DNA of 13,270 bases from Oligoflexia bacterium (lineage in GTDB: Bacteria; Bdellovibrionota; UBA1018; CAIMNF01): the NCBI GenBank assembly GCA_903842755.1, contig CAIMNF010000147.1, forward strand, positions 1-13,270, written 5' to 3'. Both the position numbers and the translations under genes were made by a program. Shown piece after piece: positions 7,050 to 13,270 of the stretch. The notes beneath the pieces were generated by a model. It did no database searches, was not told the origin of the DNA, and saw nothing but the letters and a program-made list of their open reading frames with translations. Within the stretch, counting starts at the first letter, position 1. Each line of letters begins with the position of its first letter.

Positions 7050-7775
7050 ATGGCCAAGAAAAAGAGTGGAGAATCTGCATCCGAAAGAATGCGGGCTAAA
7101 ATTCAGGAAGATTTAGAGCGTGAAGAACGGAATGCCCAGATTCGTCTGTTTCGGACACGGATTGATATTGCGCGCGCGGGAGTGATGTTTTATCAACGGG
7201 GGCAGTACAAAGAGGCGTTGGAACACTACTATCGTTACCTTCAAATTATTGAGCGGTTTAAAAAAGTAAAATCCGGACAATTAAAAGCGGGTGATTTCGA
7301 TCCAAAAAGCGATGTTGCTGAAATGCTCCTTTTGTCCGGGATTTTTTGGGATATTGCGAAACTACAGGACCGCTCGAAAAAGAAAGATCGCGTCGCGATT
7401 AAAGATAATTTAGATAAATTTGTTAATTTTTCCAAGGGAATGCCTTACCAGCACATGTGCGCAGAACTTGCTCGGAAATACTTGTTAAATGAAAAAGCGG
7501 TCCATCGGTCTATGTTTAAAGATGCTCATTTAAGACTTGGGGGGGGGAAGTGTTTCGTGGTTACCGCTGTGGAAGAGTATTGTGAGCCTTCCACCCTAAG
7601 CTCACTGAGAAGTTACCGAGATCAGGTTTTACTTCAGCAATCGGTTGGGCGCGGCTTCGTTTGGGTGTACTACCGGATCGGTCCTTCGCTCGCCCGGATC
7701 GTCATTCGGTTGCCTGAGCCGGTTCAAATTGGAATTGCAAAGGTCATGGATCGGATCGCGCAGTGGACGCGGTAG
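7050..7775 (+). CDS. Helical (TPR-like) protein with a C-terminal CFI-box domain, function unknown
   Basis: A 241-residue protein with no signal peptide. Residues 1-35 are strongly charged and helical. Residues 36-70 (ARAGVMFYQRGQYKEALEHY region) have the look of one tetratricopeptide hairpin, with further helices to about 160. The C-terminal part, from C168, follows the CFI-box pattern: CFVVTAVEEY, then LRSYRDQVLL at 186-195, GRGFVWVYYR at 200-209 and P212, matching the CFIATAAYGS...LRxFRDxxL...GRxFVxxYYxxSP consensus as I remember it. This short motif recurs in many unrelated bacterial proteins and has no settled function. A nine-G run encodes the GGG linker just ahead of it. AAGGAG directly abuts the ATG with no spacer; ATG at 7089 is the only nearby alternative. 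The gene begins 11 bases after priA and overlaps the symporter start by 13 bases. Confidence 0.82.
   Translation: MAKKKSGESASERMRAKIQEDLEREERNAQIRLFRTRIDIARAGVMFYQRGQYKEALEHYYRYLQIIERFKKVKSGQLKAGDFDPKSDVAEMLLLSGIFWDIAKLQDRSKKKDRVAIKDNLDKFVNFSKGMPYQHMCAELARKYLLNEKAVHRSMFKDAHLRLGGGKCFVVTAVEEYCEPSTLSSLRSYRDQVLLQQSVGRGFVWVYYRIGPSLARIVIRLPEPVQIGIAKVMDRIAQWTR
7539..7547 (+). repeat. Homopolymeric G9 tract inside the CFI-box gene
   Basis: Nine consecutive Gs occupy three glycine codons immediately before the CFI box. Gain of one G would lead to TGA after about 12 further codons, and loss of one G would lead to TAA after about 17. Either slip would remove the whole CFI box. Mononucleotide G tracts of this length are classic sites of slipped-strand mispairing; whether this one varies is inference. 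Confidence 0.95.
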
Positions 7776-9214
7776 GAACGCATTTTCCTCCGTTAATTGG
7801 TTTTTTCGCAATTGTAGCGTACGTGTTGGTCTTGTTTTTGATTTCATTTTATCGGTCAAGGGCAGCGACGCTTTCGGATTACTATATTGGGAGTCATAGC
7901 TCCACCTGGTGGCTCATTACGCTAGGAATGATTAGTGATTCTGTTTCGGGTGTCACGTTCATTTCGGTGCCAGGTACCGTATTTTCGCAGGGATATTCTT
8001 ACTTCCAAATTGTCCTTGGTTATAGTCTGGGCTACCTGGTAATTACCACAATCTTGTTACCACTTTATTATAGAACCAAAGTGATTTCGATTTATGCGTA
8101 TCTAGGAGATCGATTTGGACCAGAAGCCCAGAAAACGGCTTCCATTCTTTTTATTGCATCCCGCACTTTTGGGTCGGCCGCGCGACTCTATATTTCGGTA
8201 ATGGTTCTTCATCAATTTTTATTTGCGCCTTACGGGTGGTCGCCCCTATGGTCCTTCTTTTTTGCAATGGCCGTAATTGTACTTTACACAGTGAAGGGCG
8301 GCATCAAAAGTTTGGTGTGGACGGAGGCCTATCAGTCGGTGGTTTTACTTGCGGTCATTGGAGGGTTGGGAGTATTCCTTTGGCAAAAGCTGCCACAGGC
8401 TTTACATACACTGATTGCGCCGCAGCTATTTTTTACGGACCCGCTTAAACCTAATTTTTTCTTAAAGCAAATCCTGGGCGGGATGCTCATCACGGCCTCG
8501 ATGAACGGCTTAGATCAAAATATTATGCAAATGAATCTGAGCTGCAAGCGTCTTTGGGATGCTCAAAAAAATATGCTCAGTTTATCGGTCGTGATGCTGG
8601 TGGTAAACTTTGTGTTTTTGGGACTAGGTGCCCTGGCTCAAGAAGTTTATCGGATCGACCAAATTGAACTCCCCCATTTGCCCACAGGCGCCATTGCATT
8701 TGACCGCACCTTATCAGGGCTTGCCTTTGGACACCTTGGAATTTTTGCTGGATTGATTTTTATTATTGGTCTCTCGGCTGCGACGTTTAGTAGCGCAGGA
8801 ACCATTCTGCCTTCGATTGCAAGTTCAATTGAAATCGACCTGATGCCTAAGTCTTGGAAAGGTCGAATTCCTATTCGCTTTACCCATGTGGCCGTAGCCG
8901 TATTGATTTTCGGATTAATTTTGGGAATCTATTTTGTTCAAGCCCAGTCACTCATTGACTTGGTATTACGTTGTTCTGGCTACACGTACGGGCCACTCAT
9001 TGGGCTTTTTGGACTTGGGATTTTTACGTCGATCGAGCTTCAGGCTAAGAAAATACCCTGGGTCGCGGTGGGAGCGATTTTCTTTACGGCTACTCTCGAT
9101 CTGACGAGCGCTCGAATCTTTAACGGCTACACATTGGGGGTTGAGCTTATTGCCGTGAATGCGTTCGCTTTTGTTGTTTTATCGCAAGGGATTAAGAAGA
9201 AAAGCGTCCCTTAA
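7763..9214 (+). CDS. Sodium:solute symporter (SSS/SLC5 family)
   Basis: Inner-membrane cotransporter that uses the sodium gradient to take up a small solute such as a sugar, amino acid or carboxylate; the substrate cannot be told from sequence. The 483 residues contain about 13 hydrophobic segments. Family landmarks are the N-terminal SDYYIGSHSSTWWL, GYSLGYLVITTILLPLYY, YTVKGGIKSLVWTEAYQ (173-190), the NGLDQNIMQMNLSCK block (248-262) and SAATFSSAGTIL at 338-349. In that last block S343 and S344 line up with the paired serines that bind sodium at the Na2 site in vSGLT, so sodium coupling is likely. The start is a GTG inside the last codons of the CFI-box gene, with no strong ribosome site, suggesting coupling to upstream translation. 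The stop shares bases with that of lepB on the other strand. Confidence 0.92.
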   Translation: MDAVGTHFPPLIGFFAIVAYVLVLFLISFYRSRAATLSDYYIGSHSSTWWLITLGMISDSVSGVTFISVPGTVFSQGYSYFQIVLGYSLGYLVITTILLPLYYRTKVISIYAYLGDRFGPEAQKTASILFIASRTFGSAARLYISVMVLHQFLFAPYGWSPLWSFFFAMAVIVLYTVKGGIKSLVWTEAYQSVVLLAVIGGLGVFLWQKLPQALHTLIAPQLFFTDPLKPNFFLKQILGGMLITASMNGLDQNIMQMNLSCKRLWDAQKNMLSLSVVMLVVNFVFLGLGALAQEVYRIDQIELPHLPTGAIAFDRTLSGLAFGHLGIFAGLIFIIGLSAATFSSAGTILPSIASSIEIDLMPKSWKGRIPIRFTHVAVAVLIFGLILGIYFVQAQSLIDLVLRCSGYTYGPLIGLFGLGIFTSIELQAKKIPWVAVGAIFFTATLDLTSARIFNGYTLGVELIAVNAFAFVVLSQGIKKKSVP

Positions 9215-9996
9215 TGTAAAATCGTCCAAATTCGCTCAGGCCTAAATTTTGACTTTGATGAGTCATCAAAATCGACCCAAAACGAAAGCCAAATCACATT
9301 CGCTTTACCCTTCACATTATCAAAGGGCACAAAACCCCAAAACCGACTATCCTTTGAATTGTCGCGATTATCCCCCATCATAAAGTAGCTATCGGGGGGA
9401 ACGGTATGGGGTTCGTAATTTTCCGAAAAATAACTTTGCCGATCAATCATCACCGTACCAGTCGTGTGATCAAACTTATCGTAAAACACGCTCATGTGTT
9501 CTTTCGGATATTCGGCTTGGGAATCATCGAGCGATTTAAAAATTTCGTCAAATTTCTCGACAGGCACCGGCGTGCGTTCGAAGGGTTTCCCGTTCACGTA
9601 AACGACTTTGTCTTTCATCTCGATCGTGTCGCCCGGAAGCCCAATGACCCGCTTAATAAAATAGATATCCGGATTAACGGGATATTTAAAAACCATGATA
9701 TCGCCCCGACTTAAAGGCGTGTGTCTTAGAAAATAGAGCGGGCGATCCCCTACCCAATCGGTAAACGGAACCCGAATTCCATAAGACATTTTATTTACAA
9801 AAATTTGGTCGCCGACCAGCAGCGTGGGAATCATCGAGCCGGACGGAATTTTAAAGGCTTCAATGACGCTTGAGCGAATGACTAAAACTAAAAGCAACGC
9901 GGGTCCCAGGGAAATAATTGTTTCGACCAGTGATTTTTTGGCCGAGACTTTTTTAGGCAAGGGAAGGGATTGCTGTGGTGTGTTCGCGTCTGTCAT
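9211..9996 (-). CDS. lepB: Signal peptidase I
   Basis: Membrane-bound serine protease that cuts signal peptides from exported proteins, including (by inference) the barrel and the galU-linked domain in this window. It is 261 residues long, with a basic N-terminus and one clear membrane segment (about 27-46). Next comes the catalytic serine S54 in PSGSMIPTL, then RGDIMVFKYP at 97-106, the catalytic lysine K115 in YFIKRVIGLPGD, and the family's box E GDNRDNSKDSR at 208-218. All catalytic elements are present. An extra stretch of about 50 residues (about 145-195, acidic then aromatic) separates the lysine region from box E, as in other proteobacterial enzymes. The gene runs against the symporter, overlapping at the stop codons, and diverges from the LPS permease gene across only 26 bases. 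Confidence 0.97.
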   Translation of the reverse strand: MTDANTPQQSLPLPKKVSAKKSLVETIISLGPALLLVLVIRSSVIEAFKIPSGSMIPTLLVGDQIFVNKMSYGIRVPFTDWVGDRPLYFLRHTPLSRGDIMVFKYPVNPDIYFIKRVIGLPGDTIEMKDKVVYVNGKPFERTPVPVEKFDEIFKSLDDSQAEYPKEHMSVFYDKFDHTTGTVMIDRQSYFSENYEPHTVPPDSYFMMGDNRDNSKDSRFWGFVPFDNVKGKANVIWLSFWVDFDDSSKSKFRPERIWTILH

Positions 9997-9999
9997 AAT
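9970..9999 (+). promoter_or_regulatory. Possible promoter of the lptG-def-fmt-rpe operon, inside the 5' end of lepB
   Basis: TTGCTG (9970-9975) and CATAAT (9994-9999) are separated by 18 bases. The -10 matches 5 of 6 consensus positions, the -35 about half. Transcription would begin near 10006 and leave a short leader of about 16 bases before the ATG, with no recognisable Shine-Dalgarno. Because only 26 bases separate lepB from the next gene, the promoter must lie within lepB coding sequence. Confidence 0.35.
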
Positions 10000-10022
10000 A
10001 GACTTACTTTAACCTCGTTTAC

Positions 10023-11096
10023 ATGCAAATACTAGCGCGTTACATTGCAGAAGCCTTTTTTAAGAACCTGATGATGGCCCTCTTGGGGCTAACGGGATTG
10101 TTTTTTTTTCAGAATGTGATTGCCTCGCTCAATGACTATGCTTTAAATCAATTGGTAATTCTGTGCTCGTTTGACGTACCGAAAATGCTTGTAATGGTGG
10201 CGCCACCTGCGGCATTGATGGCTACCGTGATGACTCTCTCGGCCATGAGTAAGACCAATGAGCTAGTCGCTTGTTATTCGATTGGAATCAGCATCGAACA
10301 AATCATGAGTGTGATCCTGCCGATCGTGTTTGTGATGTGCTGTGCATCTTTGGTCATCCAGGATCGAATTTTGCCTGCATTTCATGAAAAAAAGACCCTT
10401 TTTTACTGGCGGGAAATTAAACAAAAACAAGATTTTTACCTTGATGTGAAGCAAGACAAGGTTTGGTATCGGTCTAAAAATTTAATTTATAATTTAAGAA
10501 CGTTTGACCCCAAGCTGAATCAAATTTTAGGAATTGGCGTGTATGTGTTTTCGGAAGATTTTGAGCTCCAGGAGTTTTTGCAGGCCGAGGTCGCCAATTA
10601 TACGCCTTCGGGTGGATGGGAGCTGACCAACGGAAAAACCACCCATTTTGAGCCAAAAACGGGTTTTGCGATTGTGGAGAGTTTTAAGAAGCGGGAGTTA
10701 AAAATTAAGGAGAGTCCTGCTGACTTTAAAATGATCGAGCAAGAGGTGGACCGGTTGCGCATCAAGGAGTTAATTCGATTCATTGATAACAACAAAAAAA
10801 GTGGGATCGATTCTAAGGGATTCGAGGTGAAGCTTCACTCCCGCTTTAGCATGAGCTTTATTCCGTTAGTGATGGCCCTTTTGGCCGTTCCGTTTTCAAC
10901 GAGCCGTTCGCGGGAGGGGCGCTTGGCGAAAGACCTCGGCATCGCCTTTGCGATTACTTTTGTTTACTGGATTGGGTACTCGATTACGCTTTCGTTGGGT
11001 CAGAAAGGGACGTTTTCGCCGATCGTGGCCGCATGGCTTCCGACAATTGTGTTTGGCGCATTGGCCGTCTATTTGCTAAAAAGAATGCAGCGATAA
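10023..11096 (+). CDS. lptG: LptF/LptG-family lipopolysaccharide export permease
   Basis: Inner-membrane subunit of the LptB2FGC machine that pulls LPS from the inner membrane and feeds it to the periplasmic bridge. The 357-residue protein has the family layout: an N-terminal amphipathic stretch (MQILARYIAEAFFKNLM), three membrane segments by residue 120, a large periplasmic jellyroll domain (about 125-265), then three membrane segments ending in LPTIVFGALAVYLLKRM. The conserved cytoplasmic-side motif SKTNELVACYSIGIS (76-90) and the SFIPLVMALLAVPFSTSRSREGR block (about 277-299) are typical. The W-x-R in the jellyroll and the C-terminal LP motif lean towards LptG rather than LptF, but the subtype is not certain; the partner permease and LptB are not in the window. 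A T9 run encodes LFFF near the start. The gap to def is four bases. Confidence 0.9.
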   Translation: MQILARYIAEAFFKNLMMALLGLTGLFFFQNVIASLNDYALNQLVILCSFDVPKMLVMVAPPAALMATVMTLSAMSKTNELVACYSIGISIEQIMSVILPIVFVMCCASLVIQDRILPAFHEKKTLFYWREIKQKQDFYLDVKQDKVWYRSKNLIYNLRTFDPKLNQILGIGVYVFSEDFELQEFLQAEVANYTPSGGWELTNGKTTHFEPKTGFAIVESFKKRELKIKESPADFKMIEQEVDRLRIKELIRFIDNNKKSGIDSKGFEVKLHSRFSMSFIPLVMALLAVPFSTSRSREGRLAKDLGIAFAITFVYWIGYSITLSLGQKGTFSPIVAAWLPTIVFGALAVYLLKRMQR

Positions 11097-11100
11097 GATC

Positions 11101-11691
11101 ATGGCAAAACTTAAAATATTCACTTTTCCGGATGCTGTCCTTGCTCAAAAAGCGGCGCCCATTGCGCGCGTTGAGAAGACCTATTTTAAAATGGCAGACG
11201 ATATGCTGGAAACTATGTACGATTCCCCGGGCATTGGGCTTGCCGCAAATCAGGTTGGAGTGTTAGAGCGCCTGATCGTAGTCGATACCGAATATACGCT
11301 CCAAGATATCCCCGAGGGGCAAGTGCCGCCGCAAACGGCGGAAGTGGTCGTAGTCGATGGCGAGAGGCAAATTATTTCAGGCAAAAAGCCCCTGATTTTG
11401 ATCAATCCTATCATCACATTAAAGGAAGGCCACCATACGACGAAAGAGGGCTGTTTGTCCGTGCCCGAATATACGGCCGAGGTTCAGCGGGCCGAAAAAA
11501 TAAAAGTAGAATACCAAGACATCGATGGACTTCAGAAAAGTTTGCTCGCCGAGGGGTTACTTGCGGTATGTCTTCAGCATGAGCTTGATCACTTAGAGGG
11601 GACGTTATTTATTGATCGCTTAAGTCAGCTCAAAAAAGAATTCGCAAAGAAGAAACTCATCCGCGCGCGTCGCGAAAGGGAAACGGAGTGA
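11101..11691 (+). CDS. def: Peptide deformylase
   Basis: Metallohydrolase that removes the formyl group from the N-terminal methionine of new proteins. All three catalytic motifs are present in 196 residues: GIGLAANQ at 44-51 (Q51), EGCLS at 116-120 (metal ligand C118) and QHELDHLEG at 159-167 (H160 and H164 ligands, E161 catalytic). Between LIVVD (58-62) and LILINP (98-103) there is a stretch of roughly 35 residues where E. coli Def has fewer than ten, so about 25 residues are inserted. The insert is acidic and Val/Gln-rich. The C-terminus ends in a very basic helix (KKEFAKKKLIRARRER), a possible ribosome-contacting tail as described for E. coli Def. It is followed by fmt with a GTGA overlap, the classic def-fmt pairing. 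Confidence 0.97.
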   Translation: MAKLKIFTFPDAVLAQKAAPIARVEKTYFKMADDMLETMYDSPGIGLAANQVGVLERLIVVDTEYTLQDIPEGQVPPQTAEVVVVDGERQIISGKKPLILINPIITLKEGHHTTKEGCLSVPEYTAEVQRAEKIKVEYQDIDGLQKSLLAEGLLAVCLQHELDHLEGTLFIDRLSQLKKEFAKKKLIRARRERETE

Positions 11692-12734
11692 GGGTTGTTT
11701 TTATGGGCACTCCTGAGTTTGCGGTTCCTGTCTTGGAGGCGTTGATTGCTGAGGGCAAGAGACCGGCAGCTATTAAAGCGACCACTGAAGAAAATAGTAA
11801 AACAAGCAGCGAAATAGAAGATCACTCGGCTATAGAGCACTCGTCTATAGATCATTCGGCTCCGGAGCCCGTACAGGTCGTCGCCGTTTACACTCAACCC
11901 GACAAACCCGTCGGACGCGGCTTGCAGATGCAGTTTTCACCCATAAAACAAGTGGCGCTAAAGAATCACGTTCCCGTATTTACGCCCGAAAAAGTTTCGG
12001 CGCCGGAACATTTGGAACAGTTGAAGCAATGGAATGCGGATTTTTTCGTCATCGTGGCCTATGGTCAAATCTTAAAACTGCCGGTGATTCAAACGCCCCG
12101 CTATGGGTGTATCAATATTCATTCTTCGCTGTTACCGCGGTGGCGGGGGGCAGCTCCGATTCAATGGGCGATTTTAGGTGGGGATGCCGAGACCGGAGTG
12201 ACGACCATGCAGATCGTACCCAAATTAGACGCGGGCGATATTTTACTCCAAGCAAAAACCAAAATATCACCAACCGAAACCGCAAGCTCGCTCCATGATC
12301 GGCTTTCCCAAATGGGGGCAGAATTAATTTTGCCTACCCTTCGCGGGGTGTTGAATCAAACCGTGAAGCCCCAGCCGCAAGAGGAAGCAAACGTAACCTA
12401 TGCGCAAAAATTAACCAAAGAAATGGAAGTCTTGGATTGGACTGTGTCCGCAATCGAGATCGATCGCAAGGTTCGAGCCTTGAATCCATGGCCAGGAACG
12501 AGTTTTTATTGGGGCACTTCGCAGCCGCAAAAAATAAAGATAAAATCGGGGCAATTCCGGACCGAGCAAACCTCCAAGGCGCCGGGAAGTCTTTTTGAAT
12601 CCCAAGGACGCTTGTGTGTGGCATGTTCCGAAGGGATTTATGAAATTTTCGAACTTCAGGAAGAGGGTAAAAGAAGCATAAAAGCCCAAGACTTTTTAAA
12701 CGGCCTTAAAGGAAAAGGAATCAAGTTGTCATGA
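11688..12734 (+). CDS. fmt: Methionyl-tRNA formyltransferase with an insertion in the N-terminal domain
   Basis: Transfers a formyl group from 10-formyl-tetrahydrofolate to Met-tRNA(fMet) so that translation can start; its product is the substrate for Def after protein synthesis. The core is intact: MGTPEFAVPVLEAL at the N-terminus, YTQPDKPVGRG at 68-78, catalytic N143 and H145 in INIHSS, the SLLPRWRGAAP loop at 147-157, and D181 in LDAGD. The C-terminal tRNA-binding domain is recognisable (VRALNPWPGTSF). The 348-residue length exceeds E. coli's 315, largely through about 38 extra residues at 23-62, between the first helix and the second strand. That insert is hydrophilic, rich in Ser, Glu and His, and includes three five-residue repeats. 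The start is a GTG overlapping the def stop, with AAAGGG about 8 bases ahead; the stop overlaps the rpe start (ATGA). Confidence 0.97.
   Translation: MRVVFMGTPEFAVPVLEALIAEGKRPAAIKATTEENSKTSSEIEDHSAIEHSSIDHSAPEPVQVVAVYTQPDKPVGRGLQMQFSPIKQVALKNHVPVFTPEKVSAPEHLEQLKQWNADFFVIVAYGQILKLPVIQTPRYGCINIHSSLLPRWRGAAPIQWAILGGDAETGVTTMQIVPKLDAGDILLQAKTKISPTETASSLHDRLSQMGAELILPTLRGVLNQTVKPQPQEEANVTYAQKLTKEMEVLDWTVSAIEIDRKVRALNPWPGTSFYWGTSQPQKIKIKSGQFRTEQTSKAPGSLFESQGRLCVACSEGIYEIFELQEEGKRSIKAQDFLNGLKGKGIKLS
11823..11867 (+). repeat. Three tandem 15-base repeats within fmt
   Basis: Three contiguous, in-frame units encode HSAIE, HSSID and HSAPE (fmt residues 46-60). Unit 1 is CACTCGGCTATAGAG, unit 2 CACTCGTCTATAGAT, unit 3 CATTCGGCTCCGGAG. 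Units 1 and 2 differ at two bases, unit 3 is more diverged. The length is a multiple of three, so copy-number change would not break the frame. Confidence 0.85.
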
Positions 12735-13270
12735 GTCTCCGTTCTATTGCTCTGTTTTCGCCGCCCATTCTTGCGCCGTCGCTCTTGTCAGCGGATTTTT
12801 CAAAACTCATGAGCGAAATTCAAGAGGTGGAAGAAGCTCAAGTGAATTGGCTGCACGTCGATGTCATGGACGGCCATTTTGTTCCCAACATGACGCTTGG
12901 ACCAGTCATCGTCGAGTCGTTAAGAAAAAAGACATCGTCGATTTTAGACTGTCACTTGATGGTAAACGAGCCCGAGAAATTTATTCCCTGGTTTGCAAAG
13001 GCTGGAGCGGATGTCATTACTCTTCATGTTGAAGCGCTTAAAGATTTGAAGGAAGCGACCTTAAGGCGCGCAATCCAATTGATCCACGAGGCAGGATGTC
13101 AGGCCGGATTGTCCGTGAAGCCCGCGACACCGGTCGAAGTTCTTTTTCCGGTTCTAAAGGAGCTAGATTTAGTCTTGATCATGAGTGTAAACCCAGGTTT
13201 TGGGGGACAGTCTTTTATGCCAGAAACCCTAGCAAAAGTTCAAAGTTTGGCTGCAATCAAGATCAAGCAG
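12731..13270 (+). CDS. rpe: Ribulose-phosphate 3-epimerase (3' end missing)
   Basis: Interconverts ribulose-5-phosphate and xylulose-5-phosphate in the pentose phosphate pathway. The frame opens at the ATG overlapping the fmt stop and runs without a stop to the window edge, giving 180 of roughly 220 expected residues. Family motifs of the TIM barrel appear in order: ILAPSLLSADF, LHVDVMDGHFVPN (metal-binding His/Asp and catalytic Asp), DCHLMV, TLHVEA, and MSVNPGFGGQSF with the phosphate-binding glycines. The final strand and the second catalytic aspartate lie beyond the window. AAGGA about 11 bases upstream of the ATG can serve as ribosome site. It is the fourth gene of the run beginning with the LPS permease. 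Confidence 0.96.
   Translation, partial: MSLRSIALFSPPILAPSLLSADFSKLMSEIQEVEEAQVNWLHVDVMDGHFVPNMTLGPVIVESLRKKTSSILDCHLMVNEPEKFIPWFAKAGADVITLHVEALKDLKEATLRRAIQLIHEAGCQAGLSVKPATPVEVLFPVLKELDLVLIMSVNPGFGGQSFMPETLAKVQSLAAIKIKQ

Noticed and set aside
7645..7899. 84-residue open frame across the CFI-box/symporter junction
   Set aside because: It overlaps two well-supported genes in a third frame and its sequence is unlike any protein family I know.
12334..12689. Two antisense open frames opposite fmt
   Set aside because: They lie wholly inside fmt on the other strand, have no ribosome site and give proteins without recognisable features.

Overview
The window is a gene-dense stretch of a Gram-negative chromosome. 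The evidence is an LptF/LptG-type lipopolysaccharide export permease, a signal-peptide-bearing outer-membrane barrel and the full set of bacterial housekeeping genes (galU, priA, lepB, def, fmt, rpe). Base composition looks intermediate, and the largest non-coding gap I find is about 45 bases. A Bdellovibrionota-like or other deltaproteobacterial lineage would fit the gene content and style, but this is an impression, not a proven assignment. No tRNA, rRNA, CRISPR array, insertion sequence or prophage gene is visible.

Layout. (1) 1-1709, plus strand: the end of a vitamin B12/iron-complex ABC importer, with a FecCD/BtuC-type permease cut by the left edge and its ATPase overlapping by an ATGA junction. 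(2) 1715-2479, minus strand: a two-gene HepT (HEPN ribonuclease) / MntA (nucleotidyltransferase antitoxin) module, wedged tail-to-tail against the ATPase gene. (3) 2525-3376, minus strand: a secreted FadL-like beta-barrel. (4) 3417-9214, plus strand: galU fused in frame to a signal-peptide-bearing domain, then priA, a CFI-box protein and a sodium:solute symporter, all overlapping or nearly so. (5) 9211-9996, minus strand: lepB, sharing its stop-codon bases with the symporter gene. (6) 10023-13270, plus strand: a tight run of an LPS-export permease, def, fmt and rpe (cut by the right edge), joined by a 4-base gap and GTGA/ATGA overlaps, which suggests one translationally coupled operon.

How they work together. 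Most of the window is core physiology: nutrient uptake (ABC importer, symporter), envelope building (GalU makes UDP-glucose, the LptF/G permease moves LPS, LepB processes secreted proteins), replication restart (PriA) and formyl-methionine handling (Fmt adds the formyl group to initiator tRNA, Def removes it from new proteins). The parts that deserve a second look are the GalU-secreted-domain fusion, a nine-G tract just before the CFI box of the protein after priA, a tandem-repeat insertion inside Fmt, the HepT/MntA module, and the missing Q-loop glutamine in the ABC ATPase.
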